Shown: one piece after another, positions 14,736 through 22,941 of the stretch
Layout: each line of letters opens with the position of its first letter
How positions within the stretch are numbered: position 1 is the stretch's first letter
Source: MGML01 sp964493985
Lineage (GTDB): Bacteria > Chloroflexota > Dehalococcoidia > Dehalococcoidales > UBA2162
Length of the DNA stretch: 25,596 nucleotides
NCBI GenBank assembly: GCA_964493985.1
Contig: CAZBQL010000041.1
Location: 1 to 25,596, forward strand
Direction: 5' to 3'
Notes under the pieces: generated by a model
Databases searched by the model: none
What the model was told of the DNA's origin: nothing
What the model saw: only the letters and a program-made list of their open reading frames with translations
Made by a program: the position numbers and the translations under genes

Positions 14736-15548
14736 TTAATCGCCGTCACTATCTCCGTCATCATCGCCCTCGGACAGATCGATATCTCCCCCGACTATGG
14801 CGTATCCCGATTCTTCCGAAGCAGATTCTTCCTCTTCGAGCTGCCGTCTTATCAGCCTGTCATCGATTCTGTCATCGGCACTCGGTCTTGCTGCCTCGCT
14901 TCCCTTCGGTGGGAACGAAAACTTACCTGCCTGGGAAGGGTCCTGGTAAACCTCTTTGATAATCACGCTGACCGCTTCTTCCGTTGAACTGATTACAGCG
15001 GCGGAATAACGGTTGCCGCCTTCCATGAGTTTAATCAGTCTTTGTCCATGTTTCGGTTCTACCTGTCCCAGGTATTCACCGTATATATTCTCTACTACAA
15101 GCGCCGGGCCGTTCACACCCAGGTTAGCCCGGCTGCCATCGACCGTTTTAGCAAGCACCTGCGGCTGCGCAAGCCGGACGAGACTTACTACTCCGGCTTT
15201 ACCCACTTCCTCGATAAAACTCTGAGGGTCTACTCTCTGGTAATTTACTTCGCCGGTAGTGCCCGACTCGCCCAATAATGAAAGACGCTGAAGGTTCCTC
15301 TTAGCTATAGTGTTGTACGAGTCAATTTCCAGCGCTTTTTCATAGGCTTCACGTGCCAGTTTGTATTCGCCCAGTTCCATGTGTGCCCTTCCCAGACGGT
15401 TGTATGAATCCACATCATTGGGATAAGTTTCTATCAGGTTTTTATTAACCTCTATCGCTTCTTTCCATCGGCCTTCCATGGCGAGGGCAACGGCATATTT
15501 GCTGGACTGCCTTATCTGCTTTGTTTGTTCACTGTCCTGGTATGTCAT
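14736..15548 (-). CDS. TPR-repeat protein with acidic tail
   Basis: This 270-residue protein has about two tetratricopeptide repeats near residues 16-84 (WKEAIEVNKNLIETYPNDVDSYNRLGRAHMELGEYKLAREAYEKALEIDSYN). A globular region of unknown fold (about 105-205) follows, and then a very acidic tail (EEEESASEESGY, ending DLSEGDDDGDSDGD). It has no signal peptide, so it should be a cytoplasmic scaffold. It lies directly upstream of gyrA on the same strand with an 18-bp gap. The acidic tail could contact basic DNA-binding proteins, but that is only a guess. ATG 15548 is preceded by AAGGAAGG. Confidence 0.85.
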   Translation of the reverse strand: MTYQDSEQTKQIRQSSKYAVALAMEGRWKEAIEVNKNLIETYPNDVDSYNRLGRAHMELGEYKLAREAYEKALEIDSYNTIAKRNLQRLSLLGESGTTGEVNYQRVDPQSFIEEVGKAGVVSLVRLAQPQVLAKTVDGSRANLGVNGPALVVENIYGEYLGQVEPKHGQRLIKLMEGGNRYSAAVISSTEEAVSVIIKEVYQDPSQAGKFSFPPKGSEAARPSADDRIDDRLIRRQLEEEESASEESGYAIVGGDIDLSEGDDDGDSDGD

Positions 15549-15573
15549 TTTCCTTCCTTGAATATATACACTA

Positions 15574-15579
15574 ATTATA
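15574..15579 (-). promoter_or_regulatory. -10 box of the TPR-gyrA operon
   Basis: A perfect TATAAT on the minus strand lies 25 bp before ATG 15548 in a very AT-rich gap. The -35 element is weak. The rest of the gap (15580-15660) is AT-rich with T-runs and no gene. Confidence 0.5.
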
Positions 15580-15666
15580 TCTCAAAAACAGATTTGTAAT
15601 CTATCAAAAATAGCCTTAAAAAGCAACTTTTTTTAACAGTTTTTTTTCTTAAATTATATTAAGAAA

Positions 15667-15688
15667 AGAGAGGGAAAAATCCCTCTCT
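15667..15688 (-). terminator. Rho-independent terminator of the apgM-lysC operon
   Basis: AGAGAGGG and CCCTCTCT (8-bp arms) enclose a 6-nt loop. On the minus strand the stem is followed by TTTTCTT. It lies 48 bp after the lysC stop. Confidence 0.8.
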
Positions 15689-15736
15689 GGTTATTTGCTG
15701 CAGAATCGGGTGTTTTTTATGCTTTGCTCGCTGTCC

Positions 15737-16951
15737 TTAATTATCTTTCTCAAGCTCAAATGCCTTATGCAGAGCGCGTACCGCGTCTTTCACCTTCGAT
15801 TCTTCCACGATACAGGTGATTCTTATCTCCGACGTGGCTATCAATTGAATATTTATTCCCTCATCACTCAGAGTCTTGAACATGCGGGAGGCATAACCGG
15901 GAGCATTCTGCATCCCGGTACCGATAATACTTATCTTTCCCAGCTTGTCATCACTGACGCAATCTCTGGCGCCGATAGATTTACAGACCGGTTTGACGAC
16001 TTCAAGTGCTTTCTCCAGATTTCCCTTCGCTACCGTGAATGTAAGGTCAGTGATGTTCTGGATGCTCGCGTTCTGGACTATCGTATCGACACTGATATTT
16101 GCTGCCGCCAGCGGTTCGAAGATGACCGCAGCAATACCCGGTCGGTCGGGGACTCCCACTATCGTTATCTTGGCAACATTAAGGTCGTATGCAACGCTGC
16201 TGACTTTATTTCTGACTTCCATAGACGCCCCTCCGTGAATAAGTGTTCCCGGACTGTCGGTAAAACTGGAGGTAACCAGTATTGGTATATTATATAACTC
16301 CGCAAGTTCTATTGCTCTGGAATGCATCGATCCGTACTGGGCGAGTTCCAGCATTTCTTCATAACTGATTTCAGGCAGCGGTCTTGCTTCCGGAACAACT
16401 CTCGGGTCGGCCGTGTATATTCCCTTTACATCCGTATACCGCTCGCAGACTTTGGCTCCAAGACTGGCAGCAAGGGCTACCGCGCTGGTATCGGATGCTC
16501 CCCTGCCCAGGGTGGTGACATCCATGTCTTCAGTTACCCCCTGGAACCCGGCAACAATGACGATATTCTGTTTCTCCAGTTCTCTTTTTACTCTTTCGGT
16601 ATCAACCTGGATTATCCGGGCCTGCCGGTAGGTAGATGTTGTGTATATTCCTGCCTGGGCCCCGGTAAGGCTGATAGCTTTGTATCCCATGTCGTGAAGG
16701 GCCATCGTCATCAATGTTGCCGATACTATTTCACCGGTAGATACCAGGGCATCCAGCTCGCGGCTGTCCGGATGAGCAGCAACCTGCTGGGCAAGTGCCA
16801 GTAATTCATCGGTGGAATCCCCCATTGCCGAAACGACTACCACTACCTGGTCGCCTTCATCTTTGGCTGCTGCAATCTGCCTGGCAACATTCTTTATCTT
16901 TTCTGCGTCCGCCACCGACGAACCGCCGTATTTTCTAACTATCAAAGCCAT
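15737..16951 (-). CDS. lysC: Aspartate kinase
   Basis: This 404-residue aspartokinase phosphorylates aspartate, the first step to lysine, threonine and methionine. KYGGSSV (residues 7-13) and the LVSTGE segment are the kinase signatures. GRGASDTSAVALAA and RYTDVKGIYTADPRVVPEA complete the nucleotide and aspartate sites. Two C-terminal ACT domains (about 265-400, including ITIVGVPDRPGIAAVIFEPLA and ISIIGTGMQNAPGYASRMFKTL) indicate feedback control by lysine and/or threonine. ATG 16951 lies 3 bp after the stop of the apgM-like gene, so the pair is translationally coupled. A terminator follows at 15667-15688. Confidence 0.96.
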   Translation of the reverse strand: MALIVRKYGGSSVADAEKIKNVARQIAAAKDEGDQVVVVVSAMGDSTDELLALAQQVAAHPDSRELDALVSTGEIVSATLMTMALHDMGYKAISLTGAQAGIYTTSTYRQARIIQVDTERVKRELEKQNIVIVAGFQGVTEDMDVTTLGRGASDTSAVALAASLGAKVCERYTDVKGIYTADPRVVPEARPLPEISYEEMLELAQYGSMHSRAIELAELYNIPILVTSSFTDSPGTLIHGGASMEVRNKVSSVAYDLNVAKITIVGVPDRPGIAAVIFEPLAAANISVDTIVQNASIQNITDLTFTVAKGNLEKALEVVKPVCKSIGARDCVSDDKLGKISIIGTGMQNAPGYASRMFKTLSDEGINIQLIATSEIRITCIVEESKVKDAVRALHKAFELEKDN

Positions 16952-16954
16952 CCG

Positions 16955-18148
16955 CTATGTCCCTTTCCCCACCAACTTCTTCATAATAGTATACGCAGGA
17001 TCGATAGACAAGCCTGTCTTTATTGCCCCTGTTTCTGTGAATCGCGATCCACCGTTGGGTGAAAATCCTTCCCCCCACATCAGAAAAGGAACGGGATCGC
17101 TGCTGTGAGTCCGGATTTCTATCGGAGTGGGATGGTCCGGCATGATAAGCAGGCGGAGACTGTCATGTTTCCATGAAATCAGCCTGCTTATAACCTCGGT
17201 ATCGATTCTCTGAATAGCTTCTTTCTTATTATCGACCGAACCATGGTGTCCCTCCTCGTCCGGAGCCTCAATGTGTACCACGGTAAGGTCATATTTCTCC
17301 AGTGATTCCAGAGCGCCGTTGATCTGGCCGGCGAAATCATTATCCAGTCCGTCGGTAACGCCGGGGATCTCAAGTATATCGATATCAAGCATCATAGCCA
17401 GTCCGCATATTACATCGACCGCTGATGTTACGGATGCCCTGAGTCCGTAACTCTCCCCGAAAGAAGGCATCTTTGGGGCTTTGTCACTTCCCCAGAAAAG
17501 CCAGATGGTATCGGCGGCAGATTCACCTCGGGCTTTTCTTTCGATGTTCACAGGATGATTCCGGAGAATATCCTCCGATTGTTTCATGAGATTGTTCAGG
17601 AAATCACTCCCCGGCCCTTTCGGTCGGTACTCATCCACAATCTTTCCCGGAATATCGTGCGGCGGGGTGCATTCAGCTTTCAGGGTCTCTTCATAACCTC
17701 TAAGCTTAAGAATATGCCGATAATTAAGGCCGGGATAGAAAGTAACGGAATCACTTCCCAGTTGATAATTCAGATCATTTATTATTCGCCATGCTTCTTC
17801 ATTTCCGATATGTCCCGCACTGTAATCATGCATCTTCCCGTCCTTCACAGAAATAAGGTTGCACCTGAAAAGAACGTCTCCCTCATCGACCGGGATGCCA
17901 AGACTTGTCGCTTCAATGGCAGCCCTGCCTACAGAATAGGCTGCAGGATCGTATCCCAGCACCGACATGCAGCCATTCGAACTGGAAGGTTCCATTCCGG
18001 AGGGAATGGTATGTGTCATCCCCAGCAGGCCGGTCGATGCCAGAATATCAAGGTTCGGTGTATTCGCTAACTCAAGGCATGTTCGACCGCCATGTTCGGG
18101 TAATGGCAGTCCTGCCGCGCCATCCATTATAATTACGCAATATTTCAT
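16955..18148 (-). CDS. ApgM-type phosphoglycerate mutase-like protein, candidate homoserine kinase
   Basis: The 397 residues belong to the alkaline-phosphatase-fold, archaeal-type cofactor-independent phosphoglycerate mutase family. Metal and active-site segments are IIMDGAAGLPLPE (about 6-18), the Ser-rich PSSSNGCMSVLGYDP (about 53-67), HIEAPDEEGHHGS (about 300) and MPDHPTPIEIRTHSSDPVPF (about 340). A branch of this family (TIGR02535) has been proposed to be homoserine kinase where the normal ThrB is missing. The tight coupling to aspartate kinase favours that reading over glycolysis. The Ser-rich loop differs from the usual GSDVANL of mutases. The start is ATG 18148, with a weak GGGAA site and its own TATAAT promoter. 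Confidence 0.85.
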   Translation of the reverse strand: MKYCVIIMDGAAGLPLPEHGGRTCLELANTPNLDILASTGLLGMTHTIPSGMEPSSSNGCMSVLGYDPAAYSVGRAAIEATSLGIPVDEGDVLFRCNLISVKDGKMHDYSAGHIGNEEAWRIINDLNYQLGSDSVTFYPGLNYRHILKLRGYEETLKAECTPPHDIPGKIVDEYRPKGPGSDFLNNLMKQSEDILRNHPVNIERKARGESAADTIWLFWGSDKAPKMPSFGESYGLRASVTSAVDVICGLAMMLDIDILEIPGVTDGLDNDFAGQINGALESLEKYDLTVVHIEAPDEEGHHGSVDNKKEAIQRIDTEVISRLISWKHDSLRLLIMPDHPTPIEIRTHSSDPVPFLMWGEGFSPNGGSRFTETGAIKTGLSIDPAYTIMKKLVGKGT

Positions 18149-18170
18149 TTTACTGATTCCCTATTCCGCT

Positions 18171-18199
18171 ATTATACTCATTATGTTCCCTGGGAACAG
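18171..18199 (-). promoter_or_regulatory. apgM-lysC promoter with overlapping palindrome
   Basis: On the minus strand TATAAT (18171-18176) lies 17 bp after CTGTTC (18194-18199). The perfect dyad GTTCCC-T-GGGAAC (18185-18197) covers the -35 and spacer, as an operator would. The rest of the gap to 18457 is AT-rich, with a TAAAAT/ATTTTA inverted pair at 18249-18265, and shows no gene. Confidence 0.5.
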
Positions 18200-18457
18200 G
18201 ACCGCCTGTTATCTTGGATTATAGCCGAGTGATACATCCTTGTCACCTTAAAATATATCATTTTAGACTCGCCGGTTGATTATACAGCATCAAATTTCGG
18301 TGAATTAACCAAGGGACTCCAGGTGGCAATCTACTGCTAACTTAAGTCAACTTTTATCAGAAGTATACGGATTATACGCAAAATCAATTAAAAACGACCC
18401 TTATGATACTGGAAAGTAACATAACATCAATGATACAATCCTTCATAAGGGAAAAGA

Positions 18458-21007
18458 ATGAGCCTAAAAACAAAAGTATTGCTCATTATAAGCGCAGTTT
18501 TTATCTGCGCAATGGGGCTGATCTATGCCTTCTCACGCCTGATATTCATAAGAGGACTCAAAGAAATCGAGGAACAGAATACCAGCGTGCAGGTCGAACA
18601 GGCGGTCGGCGTTTTAACCTACCTTATCAATGACCTGGAAGCCGATACGGCGGACTGGGCGGCCTGGGACGATACTTACGAATTCATTCAGGATTACAAC
18701 CAGGAGTACATACAATCGAACCTTGTCGATGAGACATTCATTACCTTACGATTAAACGCCATGTTATTTATAGACCACTCCGGAAACATCGTTTACAGCA
18801 AAGCATATGATATTGAAAAAGAAGAAGAAATCCCCTTTCCTGCTGATCTGTTAAATCGCTTTTCTAAAGACAGTACTCTCCTCAGCAGTCTGGACCAACA
18901 TCGGATCATATCAGGAATCCTCGAAGTCGACCAGGGACTGGACATCATTGCGACTCAACCCATACTGACCAGTGAGAATGAGGGTCCGGCGATGGGAACT
19001 CTGGTGTTCGTCCGGTTGCTAAACGAAGATACAATTCAGGAATTATCGGGAATAGTCCAGTTTCCTATCAATGTTCTTCCGATCGACTCAGTAGATTCCC
19101 AGGACATTAATGAAGCCATTGTTTCACTTCAGGCAGGTAAAAGAGTAGTGGTATTACCGAGAGATAAAGATATCGTTGCCGGTTACTCCCTTATAGATGA
19201 TGTATATGACGAGACTGCGTTTGTCTTAAGTGTTGAAATTCCCAGGGATACATACAAGCTCGGAGAAACGGTATCCAGTTGGTATATTCTTTCTGTATTA
19301 GGAGTCGGTCTCCTTGTAGGCATATTTGCATGGTTATTCCTTCAAAAGAGAATACTATCACGGGTAGCTCTGCTTACCCAGGGAGTAAGCAGGATCGCCG
19401 AAACCGGCGACACGTCCATACGTATCGACCTTCCCGGTAGCGATGAGGTAAGTGTAGTTGCCGGAACCATCGACGGGATGCTTGGCGCACTGGAGGAAGT
19501 CGGGAAAGAAATTCGAGAGAGTGAAAACCGCTACCGTCTTCTGGCTGATAACGTCATGGACGTAATCTGGTCAACCGACAAAGATTTATATTTTACTTAT
19601 ATCAGCCCTTCGATAACTCAGCTTACCGGCTATACAGTTGAAGAAATGCTTGGAAAGAACCTGAAAGATCAACTGGATGAAGATACTCTTCCCGCCGCTT
19701 TGAGAGCTTTTAACAGAGAATCAGCCAGCGATACCCCGGATAAAGGTAAGACAGGAAGCAGCCCTTCCTATGAAATCCCGTTAATAAAAAAGGACGGGAC
19801 AAAAATTTGGGCGGAAATAAGGTTAACAGCTATCAGAGACGATAGCGGGGAAACGATCGGTTATGTTGGGATAGCACGCGATATCGGCGAACGCCGCCAG
19901 GCGGAACAACTCTATAGAACACTTGCCAACAGCGCAACCGTCGGCGTTTACATCTACCAGGACGGTGTTTTCAAATTCGTTAACCCGCAATTCCAGGAAC
20001 TTACCGGTTATAGCGAAAGTGAATTACTGAACATGAATCCCAGTGCCATAGTCCATCCGGACTATAGGTCCATGGCCAGGGAAAACGCTATTAAAATGTT
20101 GAAAGGAGAACTCCATTCACCATATGAATTTCAGGTTATCCATCCCAGCGGCAAACCTCACTGGGCAATGGAGACTGTCAGCTCGATTGAATACAACGGG
20201 AAAAGAGCAACTCTCAGTAATTTTATGGATATAACGGAAAGTAAACTCGCTCGTCAAGAGCTGGAAAAGCTATACAACAAGGAAAGAGAACTCAGAGAAT
20301 CCCTGGAAGAAGAAATACAGAAAAGAATTGAGTTTACCCGGGCTCTTGTACACGAACTGAAAACGCCGATAACTCCCGTGCTGGCGGCAGTCGAGCTGTT
20401 GATGGAAGAAATGAACGATCCACGCCTGACAAGACTGGTAGAGAGTATCGATCGCAGTGCAAACAATCTCAACCAGAGAATTGACGAGCTGCTTGACCTG
20501 GCAAGGGGAGAAACGGACATGCTCCAGGTAGACATGGAGATTGTCGATACCCTGTCGCTGTTTAATGATATCGGCTACGAAATGATACCCCTGGCTCTCC
20601 GGAACAAGCAGATACTGAATTTCGAACTGCCGGAATCCTTACCAAGTATCGAGGCAGACAGAAGCCGGTTAAGGCAGATAGTAATGAACCTTCTTAACAA
20701 CGCTTTCAAGTTTACTCCTGAAGGGGGAACGGTAACTCTGAGAGCAAGTAGTGATGATGAAAGCATCTATGTAGAAATTGAGGATACCGGGCCTGGTATA
20801 AATCAGGAAGACCTTGAAAGACTGTTCGAACCATATTTCAGGCGTACTACCGACCGGGAGAGATTAAGCGGCCTTGGACTGGGACTTGCCCTTGCTAAGA
20901 ATTTCGTTGAACTCCATAGAGGTCAGATATGGGTGGAGAGTAAGATTGGGAAAGGCAGCATATTCCATTTTACTCTGCCCATCAGGCAGAACAACAACCA
21001 GAAATGA
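18458..21007 (+). CDS. Sensor histidine kinase (CHASE4-HAMP-PAS-PAS-HisKA-HATPase)
   Basis: This is an 849-residue membrane sensor kinase. TM1 is at about 6-28, and an extracytoplasmic CHASE4-like domain at about 40-270 has the typical DWAAWDDTYEF segment. TM2 is at about 275-295, with HAMP to about 345. PAS1 is at about 357-478 and PAS2 at about 484-600, followed by a short coiled linker (600-625). The H-box ALVHELKTP carries phospho-acceptor His632. The N-box LLNNAFKF is near 744, G1 EDTGPGIN near 777 and G2 GLGLGLALAK near 806, so it is catalytically complete. The external signal is unknown. ATG 18458 has AAGGG 6 bp upstream. The response regulator gene begins 41 bp downstream and both end at the terminator at 21765. 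Confidence 0.95.
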   Translation: MSLKTKVLLIISAVFICAMGLIYAFSRLIFIRGLKEIEEQNTSVQVEQAVGVLTYLINDLEADTADWAAWDDTYEFIQDYNQEYIQSNLVDETFITLRLNAMLFIDHSGNIVYSKAYDIEKEEEIPFPADLLNRFSKDSTLLSSLDQHRIISGILEVDQGLDIIATQPILTSENEGPAMGTLVFVRLLNEDTIQELSGIVQFPINVLPIDSVDSQDINEAIVSLQAGKRVVVLPRDKDIVAGYSLIDDVYDETAFVLSVEIPRDTYKLGETVSSWYILSVLGVGLLVGIFAWLFLQKRILSRVALLTQGVSRIAETGDTSIRIDLPGSDEVSVVAGTIDGMLGALEEVGKEIRESENRYRLLADNVMDVIWSTDKDLYFTYISPSITQLTGYTVEEMLGKNLKDQLDEDTLPAALRAFNRESASDTPDKGKTGSSPSYEIPLIKKDGTKIWAEIRLTAIRDDSGETIGYVGIARDIGERRQAEQLYRTLANSATVGVYIYQDGVFKFVNPQFQELTGYSESELLNMNPSAIVHPDYRSMARENAIKMLKGELHSPYEFQVIHPSGKPHWAMETVSSIEYNGKRATLSNFMDITESKLARQELEKLYNKERELRESLEEEIQKRIEFTRALVHELKTPITPVLAAVELLMEEMNDPRLTRLVESIDRSANNLNQRIDELLDLARGETDMLQVDMEIVDTLSLFNDIGYEMIPLALRNKQILNFELPESLPSIEADRSRLRQIVMNLLNNAFKFTPEGGTVTLRASSDDESIYVEIEDTGPGINQEDLERLFEPYFRRTTDRERLSGLGLGLALAKNFVELHRGQIWVESKIGKGSIFHFTLPIRQNNNQK

Positions 21008-21048
21008 TATAATAATCCGCAAGCGACGGAGATTCGAAAGGTGAAACC

Positions 21049-21732
21049 ATGAAAGTATTAATAATTGAAGACGATCGGGAAATAGTAGAAATTATTACTC
21101 TTGCCTTCGAGATACGCTGGCCGGGGGTCACACTTGTTACTACCCACCTTGGGAATAAAGGAGTCGAACTGGTAGAAACGGAAGACCCGGATGTCGTTAT
21201 TCTTGACCTCGGCCTTCCGGATACCAATGGATTCGACGTACTCAAGGAAATACGTACCTTCTCTGATGTCCCGGTTATGATATTGACAGTAAGAGGTGAA
21301 GAAGCCGATGTGGTAAAAGGCCTTGAGTGGGGTGCCGATGATTACATGGTAAAACCTTTCCGACAGCTTGAGTTGCTATCCCGGATAAAAGCCTTAACGC
21401 GGCGCTCGTCCAATATTAATAGCGATACGACTCTCGTCCATGGAGACCTTCGTTTCAATCCTACCGTAAGGCAGCTTTTCCGTGCTGATGAAGAAATAAT
21501 GCTGACCCGCACGGAAGGCACTATCCTTTTCGAATTGATGAAGAACTCCGGTCAGGTAGTAACCCACAACAGTCTGGCGGAAGCAGTATGGGGAGAAGAC
21601 TACCCCGACGCTGTCGATAGCCTGAGAGTGTATATAAGGAGACTCAGGGAGAAGATAGAAAGGAATCCCGATAGCCCTGAGTTGATTCTTACCAAGACAG
21701 GTCTTGGTTATATGCTTTCTAAACAGGAGTAG
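21049..21732 (+). CDS. OmpR/PhoB-family response regulator
   Basis: This 227-residue two-domain regulator is the likely partner of the kinase just upstream. The receiver domain (1-115) has acidic residues E7-D8-D9, phospho-acceptor Asp53 in VILDLGLPD, Thr80 and Lys102 in YMVKPF, so it is intact. The C-terminal winged helix (about 130-225: LTRTEGTILFELMKNSGQVVTHNSLAEAVWG and DSLRVYIRRLREKIE) is of OmpR type, which binds direct repeats with 10-11 bp period. Such a repeat lies about 80 bp downstream of this gene. ATG 21049 follows an AAAGGTG site. Confidence 0.96.
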   Translation: MKVLIIEDDREIVEIITLAFEIRWPGVTLVTTHLGNKGVELVETEDPDVVILDLGLPDTNGFDVLKEIRTFSDVPVMILTVRGEEADVVKGLEWGADDYMVKPFRQLELLSRIKALTRRSSNINSDTTLVHGDLRFNPTVRQLFRADEEIMLTRTEGTILFELMKNSGQVVTHNSLAEAVWGEDYPDAVDSLRVYIRRLREKIERNPDSPELILTKTGLGYMLSKQE

Positions 21733-21764
21733 TCCGAACCTGGGATACTTATACGCTTTCCTTT

Positions 21765-21797
21765 GCCTGCGTAATATTTACGCAGGCTTTTCATTTT
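21765..21797 (+). terminator. Rho-independent terminator of the kinase-regulator operon
   Basis: GCCTGCGTAA (21765-21774) and TTACGCAGGC (21778-21787) form a perfect 10-bp stem with a 3-nt loop, followed by TTTTCATTTT. It lies 33 bp after the response regulator stop. Confidence 0.9.
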
Positions 21798-21803
21798 AGC
21801 TCT

Positions 21804-21820
21804 TTGTAAGTCTTTTGTAA
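21804..21820 (+). promoter_or_regulatory. 11-bp-phased TTGTAA direct repeat, candidate OmpR-type operator
   Basis: TTGTAA occurs at 21804-21809 and again at 21815-21820, an 11-bp period with a T-rich third half-turn after it. It lies 75 bp before ATG 21895. OmpR/PhoB-family regulators bind such phased direct repeats, and one is encoded immediately upstream. A TATATT -10-like box is at 21874-21879. Confidence 0.5.
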
Positions 21821-21894
21821 TCTTTTTTTTATATCCTGTTACCGTTCTTAAGCTGTTTTTAATACCACACGTATATATTGAATACGAGGCTGAA

Positions 21895-22323
21895 ATGAAA
21901 GCACTGGTATACGGACAAAAAAATATTGATAAAACACTTTCGGTGATGTTGAAAAACGAAGGAATAGAAATGCAGACACTTGTAGACGATTTTGATACTA
22001 ATACCAACCTCTGTTTGGAAGAACAATATGACCTGGCTATTGTTGATAGCCGGTCAGACAACGCTAACAAAGCCTGCCGTTATATCAGGGAAAACTGGGA
22101 TATACCCCTGATACTGGTTGTAAACTCCCTGGAGGCTAATTGGAAAAGACTTAAACCAATCGAAGCCGATGGATATATCTCCGACGTTAACAAAGGAAGA
22201 GAACTGTCCGCTCGTTCCCGGGCACTTCTTCGACGCCTGCTTCTCAAGAATAAATTCCAGGAGAGAAAATCCGGAAGACCGGAACAGACATCGCGAAGTA
22301 AAGATCGTACCAGTCCGGCGTAA
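21895..22323 (+). CDS. Degenerate stand-alone receiver-like protein
   Basis: This 142-residue protein aligns by pattern to a response-regulator receiver domain. It opens MKALVYGQKNIDKTLSVMLKNEG, keeps an Asp51 in YDLAIVDSR, has IPLILVVNS in place of the Thr strand, and ends in GYISDVNKGRELSARSRALLRR, like the receiver-linker of OmpR-type regulators. The acidic pair is replaced by Tyr-Gly-Gln and the conserved Lys by Asp, so ordinary phosphorylation is doubtful. There is no winged helix; a basic, disordered tail (ERKSGRPEQTSRSKDRTSPA) follows. ATG 21895 has GAGG 5 bp upstream. It lies downstream of the phased repeat and 50 bp before sipW, which suggests a regulator or adaptor of the surface cluster. 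Confidence 0.75.
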   Translation: MKALVYGQKNIDKTLSVMLKNEGIEMQTLVDDFDTNTNLCLEEQYDLAIVDSRSDNANKACRYIRENWDIPLILVVNSLEANWKRLKPIEADGYISDVNKGRELSARSRALLRRLLLKNKFQERKSGRPEQTSRSKDRTSPA

Positions 22324-22373
22324 CAAGAAAAAACCTCCCGGTAGCTAGCGTCATAGAGTGGAGGGTGCGGAAG

Positions 22374-22844
22374 ATGAAAAAGAAAATCGCAGGAAAAATC
22401 GCAATAGGGATACCCGTCCTGATTCTCATCGGGCTTGGATTTATCTACTTCGTACCCGGTTATGATCTTTACCTGGTCAGGTCCGAGAGTATGGCCCCTA
22501 CTATTAATATGGGCGATCTTATCGTTACCGGCCCGGTGAACGGTGAAGTGAAAGAAGCAGATATCATAACCTACGAGCTGGATGATGAACTTGTAACACA
22601 CCGTGTTCATTCAATCGGTGACACGATTATTACTAAAGGTGACGCCGTGGAAGATCCTGATCCCTGGACGGTGAAAGAATCCTCCATACAGGGAATGTAC
22701 CTCTTCAAGATACCATACATAGGATACGCCACGAAGTTCATCCAGACAAAGGTTGGTTGGTTTATCACGATTATTATCCCGGCGATGGTACTCGTCGCCT
22801 GGCTCGCAAAAGATATCGTCAAAGAGGCAATGAGTGATGCTTAA
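22374..22844 (+). CDS. sipW: Signal peptidase I, SipW/ER type
   Basis: This 156-residue membrane peptidase removes signal peptides on the outer face of the membrane. TM1 is at about 9-27. The catalytic Ser39 lies in RSESMAPTI, and His76 in THRV replaces the Lys of ordinary bacterial enzymes, which marks the SipW/archaeal/ER branch. GDAVEDPDPW (about 89-98) supplies the conserved Asp. A second TM lies at about 127-147. I chose ATG 22374 because GGAGGG is 8 bp upstream; a GTG at 22365 overlaps that site. The next gene carries the matching TasA-class signal peptide, so it is the likely substrate. Confidence 0.93.
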   Translation: MKKKIAGKIAIGIPVLILIGLGFIYFVPGYDLYLVRSESMAPTINMGDLIVTGPVNGEVKEADIITYELDDELVTHRVHSIGDTIITKGDAVEDPDPWTVKESSIQGMYLFKIPYIGYATKFIQTKVGWFITIIIPAMVLVAWLAKDIVKEAMSDA

Positions 22845-22888
22845 AAACAACCTTGATTTCCTGGAGATTACGCTTATTGGAAATTAAG

Positions 22889-22921
22889 TTGAAATAAACG
22901 CTTGCTAACGATTCATATTAT
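22889..22921 (+). promoter_or_regulatory. Possible internal promoter before the TasA-like gene
   Basis: TTGAAA (22889-22894) is followed by CATATT at 19 bp or TATTAT at 21 bp, both longer than ideal. The 97-bp AT-rich gap would suit extra transcription of an abundant structural protein. Confidence 0.3.
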
Positions 22922-22941
22922 AAAGAAAGGAGAGAGTACAA

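Noticed and set aside
18249..18265. TAAAAT/ATTTTA inverted pair in the apgM-kinase gap
   Set aside because: Short and all A/T with one mismatch-free six-base arm; expected by chance in AT-rich sequence.
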